From Desulfobulbaceae bacterium UBA2213 (lineage in GTDB: Bacteria > Desulfobacterota > Desulfobulbia > Desulfobulbales > Desulfocapsaceae), in contig DCUN01000057.1 in NCBI GenBank assembly GCA_002327225.1, forward strand, positions 1-25,899: 25,899 nucleotides of DNA. The letters run 5' to 3'. The notes under the pieces were generated by a model, which worked only from the letters and a program-made list of their open reading frames with translations, had not been told where the DNA came from and searched no databases. Shown piece by piece: positions 8,583 through 15,619 of this stretch. How positions within the stretch are numbered: the stretch's first letter is position 1; every line of letters begins with the position of its first letter. Both the position numbers and the translations under genes were made by a program.

Positions 8583-9332
8583 TCAATTGGCGGCTATTTC
8601 GACCGGCAGGCCCTGGTCTTTCCAATCCTGGAAAATCGCCTGGGTATTTTTTTTATAGCCGAGCTTCATGAGCTTGCGGTAGGCGTTATAGCTCCGGCCT
8701 CCGGAGTTGCAGGTGACAACAATGGTCTTTTCCTTGTCGAGCTGGTGGGACTGGGCGGCAAAGTCTGCCACCGGAATATTGATGGCTCCGGGAATATGTC
8801 CTTCCCGGTATTCGTCAATATCGCGCACATCGACAACGGTTACCTCGTCTGCCTTGCTCACCATCAGGGTTTGCAGCGCCTTGGGGGTAATCTTGGTCGT
8901 TTCTATCTTCTTCTCATAATCGGGACCGGCGTAAATAGGCAGTCCCTTTTCCTCCCAGACCGGCATACCTTCAGCGTAGATCTGAATATTGGTGTAGCCC
9001 AGGTCATTGGCTTTCTGGGCGGCCTTTTTGCTTTTGCCGCACTTGATGCCATTGCAGTAGAAAACGATCTGCTGCGTCTTATCCGTTGGTAACAGCCCGG
9101 TGTTCTCGGCGAATTTTTTCTCCGGAATATTGATGGCGTTTCTGATATGCACTTCCTGATATTCTTCGGGATTACGGGCGTCTACTACCATAATTTTGCT
9201 GCCCTGATCTAGGAGCTGTTTGAGCTCCGCCGTGGTGAGCACTGCAAAAGTATTGTCGGCCTGGGCTGCACTAGTGACCAGCAGCAGGGCGAGGAGAGAA
9301 ATAAACATCAGTATATGTCGTTTTACTTTCAT
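8583..9332 (-). CDS. Exported protein with two rhodanese domains
   Basis: Rhodanese domains carry persulfide sulfur on a cysteine and pass it to acceptors. The 249-aa protein has a Sec signal peptide (about residues 1-25, ending SAAQA). Domain 1 (about 30-130) has VVDARNPEEY and an active-site-like C93NGIKC98GKS loop. Domain 2 (about 145-247) has VVDVRDIDEYREGHIPGAINIP and the catalytic loop C208NSGGRS. Both domains therefore keep a cysteine. It starts 22 bp after the Fe-S protein gene and ends this transcription block. E. coli YnjE is an exported multi-domain rhodanese encoded beside ydjXYZ, which the upstream genes here resemble. Confidence 0.9.
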   Translation of the reverse strand: MKVKRHILMFISLLALLLVTSAAQADNTFAVLTTAELKQLLDQGSKIMVVDARNPEEYQEVHIRNAINIPEKKFAENTGLLPTDKTQQIVFYCNGIKCGKSKKAAQKANDLGYTNIQIYAEGMPVWEEKGLPIYAGPDYEKKIETTKITPKALQTLMVSKADEVTVVDVRDIDEYREGHIPGAINIPVADFAAQSHQLDKEKTIVVTCNSGGRSYNAYRKLMKLGYKKNTQAIFQDWKDQGLPVEIAAN

Positions 9333-9354
9333 GGTCTTGTTTCCTTTTTTTAAT

Positions 9355-10482
9355 TTATTTTTTCTGTCCGGACAGGATTTGTTCGTGGCTGATCTTGCCG
9401 GCCTTTTGCAGTCTTCGTTTCAATTTGATACGGTTGAGATAGGTCATGGGTGCTCGCGCTACCGGGGCCTTCCCGACCAGGGCCTGTTCGGGATTGACCA
9501 GCAGATCTCCCAGATGGATGGTTTGCAGGCCGGTCCTGGTTAGAAAAGAGGTGCAGCCGGCGCAGTAGCTGATAACCAGATCATTACCGGCCTCCATTTT
9601 GCGCATCGCCCCCCACTGCCCGGCCAGCTCCGGATTCAGCACAGCGACCGAGCCCCCTTCACCGCAGCAGATGGTCTGCGATCGCGAATGTTCCATTTCC
9701 CGTATCTTCAAGCCCAGGCGGAGAAGGATCGTCCGCACAGCCTGCTGTATATGCTGATGATCACGCAAGGGGCACGGGTCATGGATGGTAATTTGGCCAG
9801 TGGCTATCAGCGGTAAAGGTAGCTCAGATGCTGTCTCAGCTATGATTTCCCAAGCCGTCCGGACGGTGAGCCCGCGGCTGTACTCATGAAAGATTTTATA
9901 ACAGTTGGGACAGGCGACAATAATATGGCGGACGCCATGTCTGAGCAGCAGGTCATGCATCTTGGCAAACCAGCTCAGGAAATCATTCTGGCGGCCCAGG
10001 TCATGTGATGGTTTATGGCAGCAATCCAGGATCATGCCCAGTTGGGGAATATCTGTCTTGAGCTGCTGATAGAGCGACCAGGCAGTCTCGGGTCGGGTGC
10101 CGGGCAGGGTGCAGCCGGGGAAAAAAACAGTATCGCAGTCGGTCGGCAGGCTGGAGCAGGAAAAAATCCGGGAGCTGCCGCGTTGTTCGTATTTGAGAAT
10201 GGAGGAGTAAGCCTGGAGTGAAGGTTGGTCGCGGTTGATGATCTGGCGGCGTTTATCCAGGAAGAAGGCGCCGGGGTCAAGAGAAACCGGACAGACCGCT
10301 GCACACAGATTGCACAGGCTGCATGCAAAGGGATCGATTTCCGCTTTTCCTGTTAACAGGGAGGCGGCAATGTCACCGGGGGTGCCGTTTTTCTGCAGAA
10401 AAGCACAGTGGCTGACACAGGCCTGGCAGCGGGTACAGTCTTCGTCCAAGGCCTTGGCCTGTTGATTAATACTATCTTTCAT
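9355..10482 (-). CDS. (Fe-S)-binding CCG-domain protein, heterodisulfide reductase D-like
   Basis: This is a likely electron-transfer or disulfide-reducing subunit of the HdrD/GlpC/LutA kind. The 375-aa protein has two [4Fe-4S] motifs (C16-x2-C19-x2-C22-x3-C26 and C54-x2-C57-x2-C60-x3-C64). Two cysteine-rich CCG-type repeats follow: FFPGCTL...DCCHKPSH...CPNC in the first half, and HDPCPLRD...CCGEGGS...YCAGC in the second. No membrane helix is seen, so it is probably cytoplasmic or partner-bound. Ribosome site is weak (AGG directly before the ATG). It lies between a rhodanese remnant and the intact double rhodanese, suggesting a role in reduction of sulfur-bound intermediates. The partner and substrate are unknown. 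Confidence 0.85.
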   Translation of the reverse strand: MKDSINQQAKALDEDCTRCQACVSHCAFLQKNGTPGDIAASLLTGKAEIDPFACSLCNLCAAVCPVSLDPGAFFLDKRRQIINRDQPSLQAYSSILKYEQRGSSRIFSCSSLPTDCDTVFFPGCTLPGTRPETAWSLYQQLKTDIPQLGMILDCCHKPSHDLGRQNDFLSWFAKMHDLLLRHGVRHIIVACPNCYKIFHEYSRGLTVRTAWEIIAETASELPLPLIATGQITIHDPCPLRDHQHIQQAVRTILLRLGLKIREMEHSRSQTICCGEGGSVAVLNPELAGQWGAMRKMEAGNDLVISYCAGCTSFLTRTGLQTIHLGDLLVNPEQALVGKAPVARAPMTYLNRIKLKRRLQKAGKISHEQILSGQKK

Positions 10483-10519
10483 CCTGATACCCAGTAGTCA
10501 CTATGTTTTTATTGGTTTT

Positions 10520-10660
10520 TTATTTGCGGCTCAGCAGCATTTCCTGATGGGGCCATTTGTCAACGCCGCCCTCAAGGATGAAGATTTTTTCCTCAGCAAT
10601 GCCCTGGGCCTTGAGATAGGTATATTGTTTACCACTTTGTTATCCACTAGCGATGATGGC
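10520..10660 (-). pseudogene. Rhodanese C-terminal remnant
   Basis: The minus strand reads AIIASG, then an in-frame TAA (10640-10642), then QSGKQYTYLKAQG, then AEEKIFILEGGVDKWP and a stop at 10520. YLK...ILEGGVDKWP is the standard C-terminal helix and strand of a rhodanese domain, and the position of the stop falls in the catalytic loop. No start or N-terminal half is recognisable. It sits directly after the TVP38 gene, as though a rhodanese once followed it. Confidence 0.75.
10624..10639 (+). repeat. 16-bp direct repeat, copy 1
   Basis: ATTGTTTACCACTTTG occurs here inside the rhodanese remnant and again at 12361-12376 in the ydjY-like leader. The pair brackets the TVP38 to ydjY-like segment. 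A chance match of this length is possible. Confidence 0.4.
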
Positions 10661-10709
10661 GTGGGCGACGCAGTCTCTGTCCCTCCAGCACCGCGCCACT
10701 TCTCCATGC

Positions 10710-11426
10710 TTACTCGCTCAGGGTCTCTATCGGCCGGTTTCCCTTGATGCGCCGGTAAACGACCGGAATAAGCGATACCAGCACGATCAGAGCTATTCCC
10801 AAGAGCGCCGTACCGGAGACCTTACCTGTTACCAGCTCCAGGATGGAGCTTGAGAAAACGATGAAGGCGATGCAGGCCGGGAGCATACAGAAGAAGGTGG
10901 CCAGGAGGTAGTGAGTGAATGGGATCTTGGTCAGCCCGAAGGCGTAGTTCAAGAGGTTGAATGGGAAGGCCGGGATGAGACGGGTGAAGGCTACCACCTT
11001 CCAGCCGTGTTGCGCGACCTCGGTGTCGAGCTTTGCCCAACGCGGTCCCGACAGCTTCGCCGCCACCCAGTCACGGGCCAGGTAGCGTGCCACCAGGAAC
11101 GCCAGCGCCGCCCCGATGGTTGCCCCGGTGATGGTGTAAATCACCCCCCAGAAGGGACCGAAGATGATCCCGCCCGCGATGGTGATCGGCAGGCCGGGGA
11201 GAAAGAGCACCGGGGCCAGCGCGTAGATTGATATGTAGATGGCCGGACCCCAGGCTCCGAACCCGGCGATCAGTTCGCGCAGGCGATCCTGCTGCAGGTA
11301 TTGGGATGCCCCCGACAGGTGCACCCCCGCTACCAGCGCGGCCAGCAGCGCCAGAAGAATTACAGATTTCCAGTTACGCTTTTTCAGTACTTCCTGCTGA
11401 GGACGATAGGTACGTTCTCGATTCAC
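10710..11426 (-). CDS. TVP38/TMEM64 family (YdjX/YdjZ-like) inner-membrane protein
   Basis: The 238-aa membrane protein has about six hydrophobic segments, the first at about residues 21-38. It contains the VTT/SNARE-associated domain hallmarks: PGLPITIAGGIIFGPFWG followed by FTRLIPAFPFNLLNYAFGLT. The family is thought to move or scramble lipids or other small molecules; the substrate here is not known. Translation most likely begins at GTG 11426 with GGGAGG about 9 nt upstream; an ATG 5 nt earlier is out of frame and stops at once. In E. coli two paralogues, ydjX and ydjZ, flank ydjY, matching the YdjY-domain gene found just upstream here. Confidence 0.88.
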   Translation of the reverse strand: MNRERTYRPQQEVLKKRNWKSVILLALLAALVAGVHLSGASQYLQQDRLRELIAGFGAWGPAIYISIYALAPVLFLPGLPITIAGGIIFGPFWGVIYTITGATIGAALAFLVARYLARDWVAAKLSGPRWAKLDTEVAQHGWKVVAFTRLIPAFPFNLLNYAFGLTKIPFTHYLLATFFCMLPACIAFIVFSSSILELVTGKVSGTALLGIALIVLVSLIPVVYRRIKGNRPIETLSE

Positions 11427-11434
11427 GGCATATC

Positions 11435-11580
11435 CCTCCCTGCGTTTTGAATTCCCTCTTAATTTGCAATCGGTTTACATAGGTGAGAGGGGCGCGTACC
11501 CCTTCTTCTTTCCGGCCGTGGTCCGCACCGCCTTGTGCACCTGCCCGGAATTGCGGAGGACACACGGATCATGGACAGTC
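11435..11580 (-). pseudogene. Remnant of a second CCG-domain Fe-S protein gene
   Basis: One frame reads ATVHDPCVLRNSGQVHKAVR, matching IHDPCPLRDHQHIQQAVR of the intact Fe-S protein (9355-10482). Another frame then reads RAPLTYVNRLQIKREFK, matching RAPMTYLNRIKLKRRLQ at its C-terminus. About 100 codons between these two blocks are missing and the frame is lost. It is therefore a deleted, frameshifted relative lying between the ydjY-like and TVP38 genes. Confidence 0.8.
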
Positions 11581-11666
11581 GCTCAGGGTTTTTTGCATCA
11601 GTTCCCGCAGCGCGTGCCGGGCCGGATTTGTTACTCATCTGCTCATCCTTCTCCTGGCGCGCCGTA

Positions 11667-12338
11667 TCAGCTCTGTGTTTTTACGCGGTACACGAGAACC
11701 ACAGGCTTGCCTTCACCTGGGAGGTTTGCAGGGTTACCCTTGAACTTGGAGTTGGGGTTTATGAAGCGCTTGATGGACCCGGTTTGGGGGTAGGATGCAT
11801 TGCTGGAGACCGCAATCCAGCAGCTTTCCAGGCAGGTGATGCAGCCGGTCTTCTGCGCCTCCGCAGCCGGACGGTTACCGCCGAACTTGATCTTGAAGTC
11901 CTTGCCGGCCAGATCGACGAAGATCTCTCCTAGCTTGAGTTCCTTGCCACTTCCCGGCACCAGAGCGGTTACCTCCAGTTCATCGCCCTCGACGTGCTTT
12001 CCGATGGTCTCTTTGGTCAGGTTGTTGCCCGGTTTGCCGCCGATTTTTGTGATGCCGTCGTGGAAGGCAAGGTGGTTCGCCCAGGATTTAAGGATGGCTC
12101 GGTCCTGGAACTTTCCCTCCATGAAGACGACTCCCCAATGAACGTTCGGCTGGTGGACGTTCATCTCGTTCACCTCGGTGTACACCAGAACCCTTTTGCC
12201 CACCGTGTCCACCAGAATCGGGTTTTCACGGGTAGGAAGCTCTTCAGCGGCGCTGCTGCGCTCTACGGCGATCCCACCCAGAAATACCAAAGCCGAAACG
12301 GCAAGCAGCACCCCAAACATCCTCTTTCCTTTTTTCAT
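11667..12338 (-). CDS. Exported YdjY-domain protein
   Basis: The 223-aa protein has a Sec signal peptide (KKGKR basic start, hydrophobic about residues 8-22, likely cleaved near SSA). The mature part has NPILVDTVGKRVLVYTEVN, HWGVVFMEGKFQDRAIL and KIGGKPGNNLT, the pattern of the YdjY domain. A cysteine cluster follows (TGCITCLESC, CxxCxxxC). The function of YdjY is unknown; the cysteines could bind a metal or be redox-active. Start at ATG 12338 has AAGAGG about 8 nt upstream. It is probably first in a block continuing through TVP38, the Fe-S protein and rhodanese. A 21-bp motif lies about 95 bp upstream (12430-12450). Confidence 0.85.
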   Translation of the reverse strand: MKKGKRMFGVLLAVSALVFLGGIAVERSSAAEELPTRENPILVDTVGKRVLVYTEVNEMNVHQPNVHWGVVFMEGKFQDRAILKSWANHLAFHDGITKIGGKPGNNLTKETIGKHVEGDELEVTALVPGSGKELKLGEIFVDLAGKDFKIKFGGNRPAAEAQKTGCITCLESCWIAVSSNASYPQTGSIKRFINPNSKFKGNPANLPGEGKPVVLVYRVKTQS

Positions 12339-12360
12339 GATTTTTCCTCTTGTTGATGTG

Positions 12361-12376
12361 ATTGTTTACCACTTTG
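12361..12376 (+). repeat. 16-bp direct repeat, copy 2
   Basis: This is the same 16 bases as 10624-10639, here in the leader of the ydjY-like gene. After the shared block the two sites diverge. Confidence 0.4.
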
Positions 12377-12429
12377 ATAACAAGCAGCTTCATCTTTATT
12401 GACGCTATTTAATAAGACGAGGCCAATAT

Positions 12430-12450
12430 GTAAAATAGGAAATTTCGATA
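12430..12450. promoter_or_regulatory. Shared 21-bp motif upstream of the ydjY-like gene
   Basis: This site matches 24956-24976 at 20 of 21 positions, including 18 identical bases in a row (AAATAGGAAATTTCGATA). Its centre GAAATTTC is self-complementary. Both copies lie about 95-118 bp upstream of a minus-strand start codon, which suggests a common regulator or promoter element. Confidence 0.5.
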
Positions 12451-12595
12451 AAGCTTGCTTGTGATATTGGTAAAGGGCGGGTCATACTAAAAAGGTCGGC
12501 TGATGGGCAGAGAGCATGACAACCTCAGACTTCTTGATCCGGTCGCACTTGGTATTGGCACTTTTTATGGCATCAGACCAGTGTGTAAATAAATC

Positions 12596-12616
12596 GCCAC
12601 CCTGTTTCAGGGTGGC
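12596..12616 (-). other. Small hairpin, possible terminator
   Basis: GCCACCCTG-TTT-CAGGGTGGC is a perfect 9-bp stem with a 3-nt loop. On the minus strand it is followed by GATTTATTTA, which is T-rich but not a clean T-run. Confidence 0.4.
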
Positions 12617-12653
12617 AGAAGTTTAATGGATTGAGTTCCTCCAGCAGCGCTGC

Positions 12654-12680
12654 CAATCCTTTTTACCTGATCAAGATAAT
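12654..12680 (+). repeat. 27-bp exact copy of a pstB segment
   Basis: These 27 bases are identical, in the same orientation, to 5134-5160 within pstB (codons for YLDQVKRI). Flanking bases do not match. A plus-strand transcript crossing this site would be perfectly complementary to pstB mRNA over the same 27 nt. It could equally be a gene-fragment scar. Confidence 0.6.
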
Positions 12681-13041
12681 CAAGATTGAAACTGGAGATT
12701 CAGTAGTAAGCTAATCTTTACGACCACTGTCAAATTGGTTAAGGTTCGTTCTGGCAAGCTTAATTTTGTGAGTCCAGACTTCCAACGCATACCTGAAAGA
12801 GGCATTTTTTTTGGACACGAGAGAACACATGAGGAGGAAGAATTATAAAAAACTCCAATAAAAAGACCGAATTCAGCGATCTTTCGCGGTTTCCTGCGTC
12901 CAGTTTTCACGCAAATACAGCAAGGTCAATATGTTATATTATGGCTATCGCCTATGTTTTACGAGGTCTGTACTCAGATAAACAATCTGGTAGATATAGG
13001 GAGGCATTGATTCTTTTACGCAGCCCTGACATGGATGCTGT

Positions 13042-13124
13042 CTAACCCCAATGAACGGGATAAGTGCCTTTCGCAGCTCATTTTCTTGTGAAAAAAACAA
13101 GAAAATGAGCTGTAAGGCACTAAA
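13042..13124 (+). repeat. 83-bp hairpin repeat, copy 1 (upstream of epimerase)
   Basis: It is identical over 83 bp to 14229-14311. Each copy folds into a long hairpin: AGTGCCTT pairs with AAGGCACT, then a small internal loop, then a 16-bp perfect stem CAGCTCATTTTCTTGT with a loop of about 7 nt (GAAAAAA). This copy ends 41 nt before the epimerase ATG. Confidence 0.85.
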
Positions 13125-13165
13125 GAACCTCTCTAATAAACAATCCAGAGTGCAAAGGGGTTTCA

Positions 13166-14209
13166 ATGACCATACATACTGATCTGAGTGACCAATTAAA
13201 GGATAATCCGAGAATCTGGCTTATTACAGGGGTAGCCGGTTTTATCGGTTCCAATCTTCTCGAAAAACTGCTTCTTCTGGGTCAGAGTGTAGTGGGACTT
13301 GACAACTTTTCCACCGGCAGACAAGAAAACCTGGATGCCGTACAACAGTCTGTAAGCCCCGATTCCTGGAGCAGATTCCGGCTTGCCCGAGCCGACACCA
13401 GAGAATTATCCGATTGCCGTGCAGCTTGTGCCGGTGTTGATTATGTTCTGCATCACGCAGCCCTATGCAGTGTGCCCGGCTCCATCGAAGACCCCATCCT
13501 CACCAACCAGTCCAATATCGATGGCTATGTCAACATGCTGGTGGCCGCCAGGGATGCCAAGGTCAAACGATTTGTCTATGCCGCCTCATCATCAACCTAT
13601 GGCGATCATCCCGGCCTGCCCAAAGTGGAAGATCAAATCGGGCACCTGCTCTCTCCCTATGCTGTAACCAAATATGTAAACGAACTCTACGCCGATGTCT
13701 TTGCCCGTTGTTATGATATGAAATCAATCGGGCTCCGTTATTTTAACGTCTTCGGCAAACGTCAAGACCCACAAGGGGCCTATGCCGCAGTTATCCCCAG
13801 GTGGATCAACCAACTGCTCCAAAAGGAAGCCCCCATTATTAACGGCGATGGCGAGACCAGCCGGGACTTCTGCTACATCGATAACGTTGTACAGGCCAAT
13901 ATTCTGAGCGCCACCAGCCAGGAGACGGGGGCCGCCAACAAGGTGTACAATATCGCCTTTGGTGATCGTACCACACTGAATGAACTTTTCCGCAGTATCC
14001 AGGCAGGAGTGAGCGCATTTGTTCCCGGAGCCCAAACCATCAAACCGCAATACGGGCCGGAGAGAGCCGGAGATATCCGTCACTCTCTTGCCGACATCAG
14101 TCTGGCCAGGAAATATCTCCACTACGATCCCCAGGTGGGCGTGGCCGAAGGCATGAAACAGACTGTTAAATGGTACGTTGGAGAATGTGGGAGTAAAGAC
14201 ATCAGATAG
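13166..14209 (+). CDS. wbpP: UDP-N-acetylglucosamine 4-epimerase family protein (WbpP/TviC type)
   Basis: This is a short-chain-dehydrogenase-fold sugar-nucleotide epimerase that interconverts UDP-GlcNAc and UDP-GalNAc (or the uronic forms) using tightly bound NAD, supplying precursors for surface polysaccharide. The 347-aa protein has the NAD-binding GVAGFIG (22-28), SSSTYGD around 142-147 and the catalytic Y165-x3-K169 (YAVTK). The WLITGVAGFIGSNLLE and LDNFSTG stretches are characteristic of the WbpP group. AAAGGGG precedes the ATG at 13166. The glycosyltransferase gene follows on the same strand. An 83-bp hairpin repeat lies on each side of the gene. The exact sugar cannot be read from sequence. 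Confidence 0.85.
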   Translation: MTIHTDLSDQLKDNPRIWLITGVAGFIGSNLLEKLLLLGQSVVGLDNFSTGRQENLDAVQQSVSPDSWSRFRLARADTRELSDCRAACAGVDYVLHHAALCSVPGSIEDPILTNQSNIDGYVNMLVAARDAKVKRFVYAASSSTYGDHPGLPKVEDQIGHLLSPYAVTKYVNELYADVFARCYDMKSIGLRYFNVFGKRQDPQGAYAAVIPRWINQLLQKEAPIINGDGETSRDFCYIDNVVQANILSATSQETGAANKVYNIAFGDRTTLNELFRSIQAGVSAFVPGAQTIKPQYGPERAGDIRHSLADISLARKYLHYDPQVGVAEGMKQTVKWYVGECGSKDIR

Positions 14210-14228
14210 CAATTAATCTCATTGAGGC

Positions 14229-14311
14229 CTAACCCCAATGAACGGGATAAGTGCCTTTCGCAGCTCATTTTCTTGTGAAAAAAACAAGAAAATGAGCTGT
14301 AAGGCACTAAA
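14229..14311 (+). repeat. 83-bp hairpin repeat, copy 2 (upstream of glycosyltransferase)
   Basis: This is an exact copy of 13042-13124 in the same orientation, starting 20 nt after the epimerase stop and ending 72 nt before the glycosyltransferase ATG. It is probably transcribed between the two genes. Confidence 0.85.
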
Positions 14312-14383
14312 CTGCAACAGCAACTCAAAAAAGAGCACCCCCTTCTTGAGCGGCCGAGCGCTGATAACAGATGTGAACCGACT

Positions 14384-15619
14384 ATGAAAATCCTCCATCT
14401 CCTCAGTCAACGTCCTGAATGTACAGGCAGTGGCGTCTATCTGCAGAATGTTATCGACCTGGCAAGACGTGCCGGTCACCAAAATATGTTGCTGGCCGGC
14501 ATTCCTGCCGGTCCTTCTCCCTGCCTGCCCTGCCTTGATGGGCAAGAGTCCTGCTACCTTACTTTTTCCGGGGGAGAGCTGCCTTTTCCCGTTGCCGGGA
14601 TGAGTGATGTCATGCCCTATGAGAGCAGTCGTTTTATCGATCTGGATGCGGAGGCGATCGAAGAGTATCAGAATGCCTTTGCCGGTAAAATTGCGGAGGC
14701 AGTCTCTTTTTTCCGGCCTGATATTATTCACAGCCACCATCTCTGGTTGATGACCGGTACCGCGAGGCTGCTGCTGCCGGATATCCCCATGGTCACCACC
14801 TGTCATTCCACGGATCTGCGCCAGTATATCAACTGCCCCCATCTGCGGGAAAAGGTGACCGGGCCTTGCCGGAAAATAGATCGAGTCATGGCACTCAGCA
14901 ATGATCAAGTCGGAAGGATCGAGGCGTTGTATGGGATTGATCCCGAGCGTATCCGGGTGGTGGGGGGCGGTTTCAACGGGACACTGTTTGTGGAGGGGGA
15001 AAAACAACCAGTACCGCCCTGCGAGGTGGTCTATGCCGGTAAGCTGTCCCGGTCCAAGGGAGTACCCTGGCTGTTGCGCACCATAAAGAGGCTGGACAAT
15101 CTGCCCCTGCGTCTCCATCTGCTCGGCAGCGGCAGTGGTGAGGAGGAAGAGGAATGCCAGGCCCTTGCCGCCGAACTGGGTGGGCGGGTAATCCTCCACG
15201 GCAGGGTGAGCCAGCAAGAGTTGGCCGGACTCCTGGGGAAGAGTCATCTTTTTATTCTCCCCTCTTTTTACGAGGGATTGCCCCTTGTCCTTTTAGAGGC
15301 CCTTGCCTGCGGCTGCCGCATCGTCACTACTGATCTCCCGGGATGTCGGGCAATCTTCGGCAACTCAAAAAGTGATTTGGTGGAGCTGGTTGCCCTGCCC
15401 CCTCTGGAGGAAGTGGACAAACCCTTTGATAAGGATTGGCCCCAACTGGAAATTATGCTCGCCGAGGCAATTTCCAGACAGGTTCACCGCATCATGAAAG
15501 GTTCCTGGCCAACCCCGGAGGAGATTGCCGAGCTCACATCCTCTTATACATGGGAAGAGGTCTTTTCCAGAATAGAGATGGTCTATACCGAAGCCTCAGA
15601 GCTCCGTGGCGTCAAATAG
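14384..15619 (+). CDS. Glycosyltransferase family 4 protein
   Basis: This is a retaining GT-B glycosyltransferase that would add a sugar to a growing surface glycan. The 411-aa protein has an N-terminal domain with GSGVYLQNVIDLARRAGH and IIHSHHLWL. The C-terminal nucleotide-sugar domain has VVYAGKLSRSKGVPWLL, and the E-x7-E motif is in PSFYEGLPLVLLEALACG. Ribosome site is weak. It follows wbpP and the second hairpin repeat. Its last 37 bp overlap the 3' end of the convergent deacetylase gene. Donor and acceptor are unknown; the adjacent epimerase suggests an N-acetylhexosamine. Confidence 0.88.
   Translation: MKILHLLSQRPECTGSGVYLQNVIDLARRAGHQNMLLAGIPAGPSPCLPCLDGQESCYLTFSGGELPFPVAGMSDVMPYESSRFIDLDAEAIEEYQNAFAGKIAEAVSFFRPDIIHSHHLWLMTGTARLLLPDIPMVTTCHSTDLRQYINCPHLREKVTGPCRKIDRVMALSNDQVGRIEALYGIDPERIRVVGGGFNGTLFVEGEKQPVPPCEVVYAGKLSRSKGVPWLLRTIKRLDNLPLRLHLLGSGSGEEEEECQALAAELGGRVILHGRVSQQELAGLLGKSHLFILPSFYEGLPLVLLEALACGCRIVTTDLPGCRAIFGNSKSDLVELVALPPLEEVDKPFDKDWPQLEIMLAEAISRQVHRIMKGSWPTPEEIAELTSSYTWEEVFSRIEMVYTEASELRGVK

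Larger units (their letters stand above)
12339..13165. other. 827-bp region without a convincing gene
   Basis: The stretch separates the minus-strand redox block from the plus-strand polysaccharide genes. It contains copy 2 of a 16-bp repeat (12361-12376), a 21-bp motif shared with the 24.9-kb leader, a 9-bp-stem hairpin (12596-12616), a 27-bp exact copy of part of pstB, and an 83-bp hairpin repeat. On the minus strand 12627 down to about 12490 is open for about 45 codons, ending KKSEVVMLSAHQPTFLV, and could be a decayed gene end. Another short frame (12680-12910) has no recognisable product. Confidence 0.5.

Noticed and set aside
10624..12376. Transposon bounded by the 16-bp direct repeats
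   Set aside because: No transposase or integrase lies between them, and a 16-base match somewhere in a window this size can arise by chance.
12557..12572. TGGCAC box resembling a sigma-54 promoter on the plus strand
   Set aside because: The downstream GC is one base too far (spacing 11 instead of 10) and the -12 TTGC is absent.
12680..12910. 76-codon minus-strand frame in the gene-free region
   Set aside because: No recognisable product, no clear ribosome site and low-complexity Ser/Leu content; the opposite strand is equally open over part of it.
13042..14311. CRISPR array from the two 83-bp repeats
   Set aside because: Only two copies, separated by a complete gene, and no cas genes.
14219..15247. 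Long minus-strand frame of 342 codons opposite the glycosyltransferase
   Set aside because: It is the reverse of a well-supported GT4 gene with clear motifs, has no recognisable domain, and its end only reads through the 83-bp repeat.
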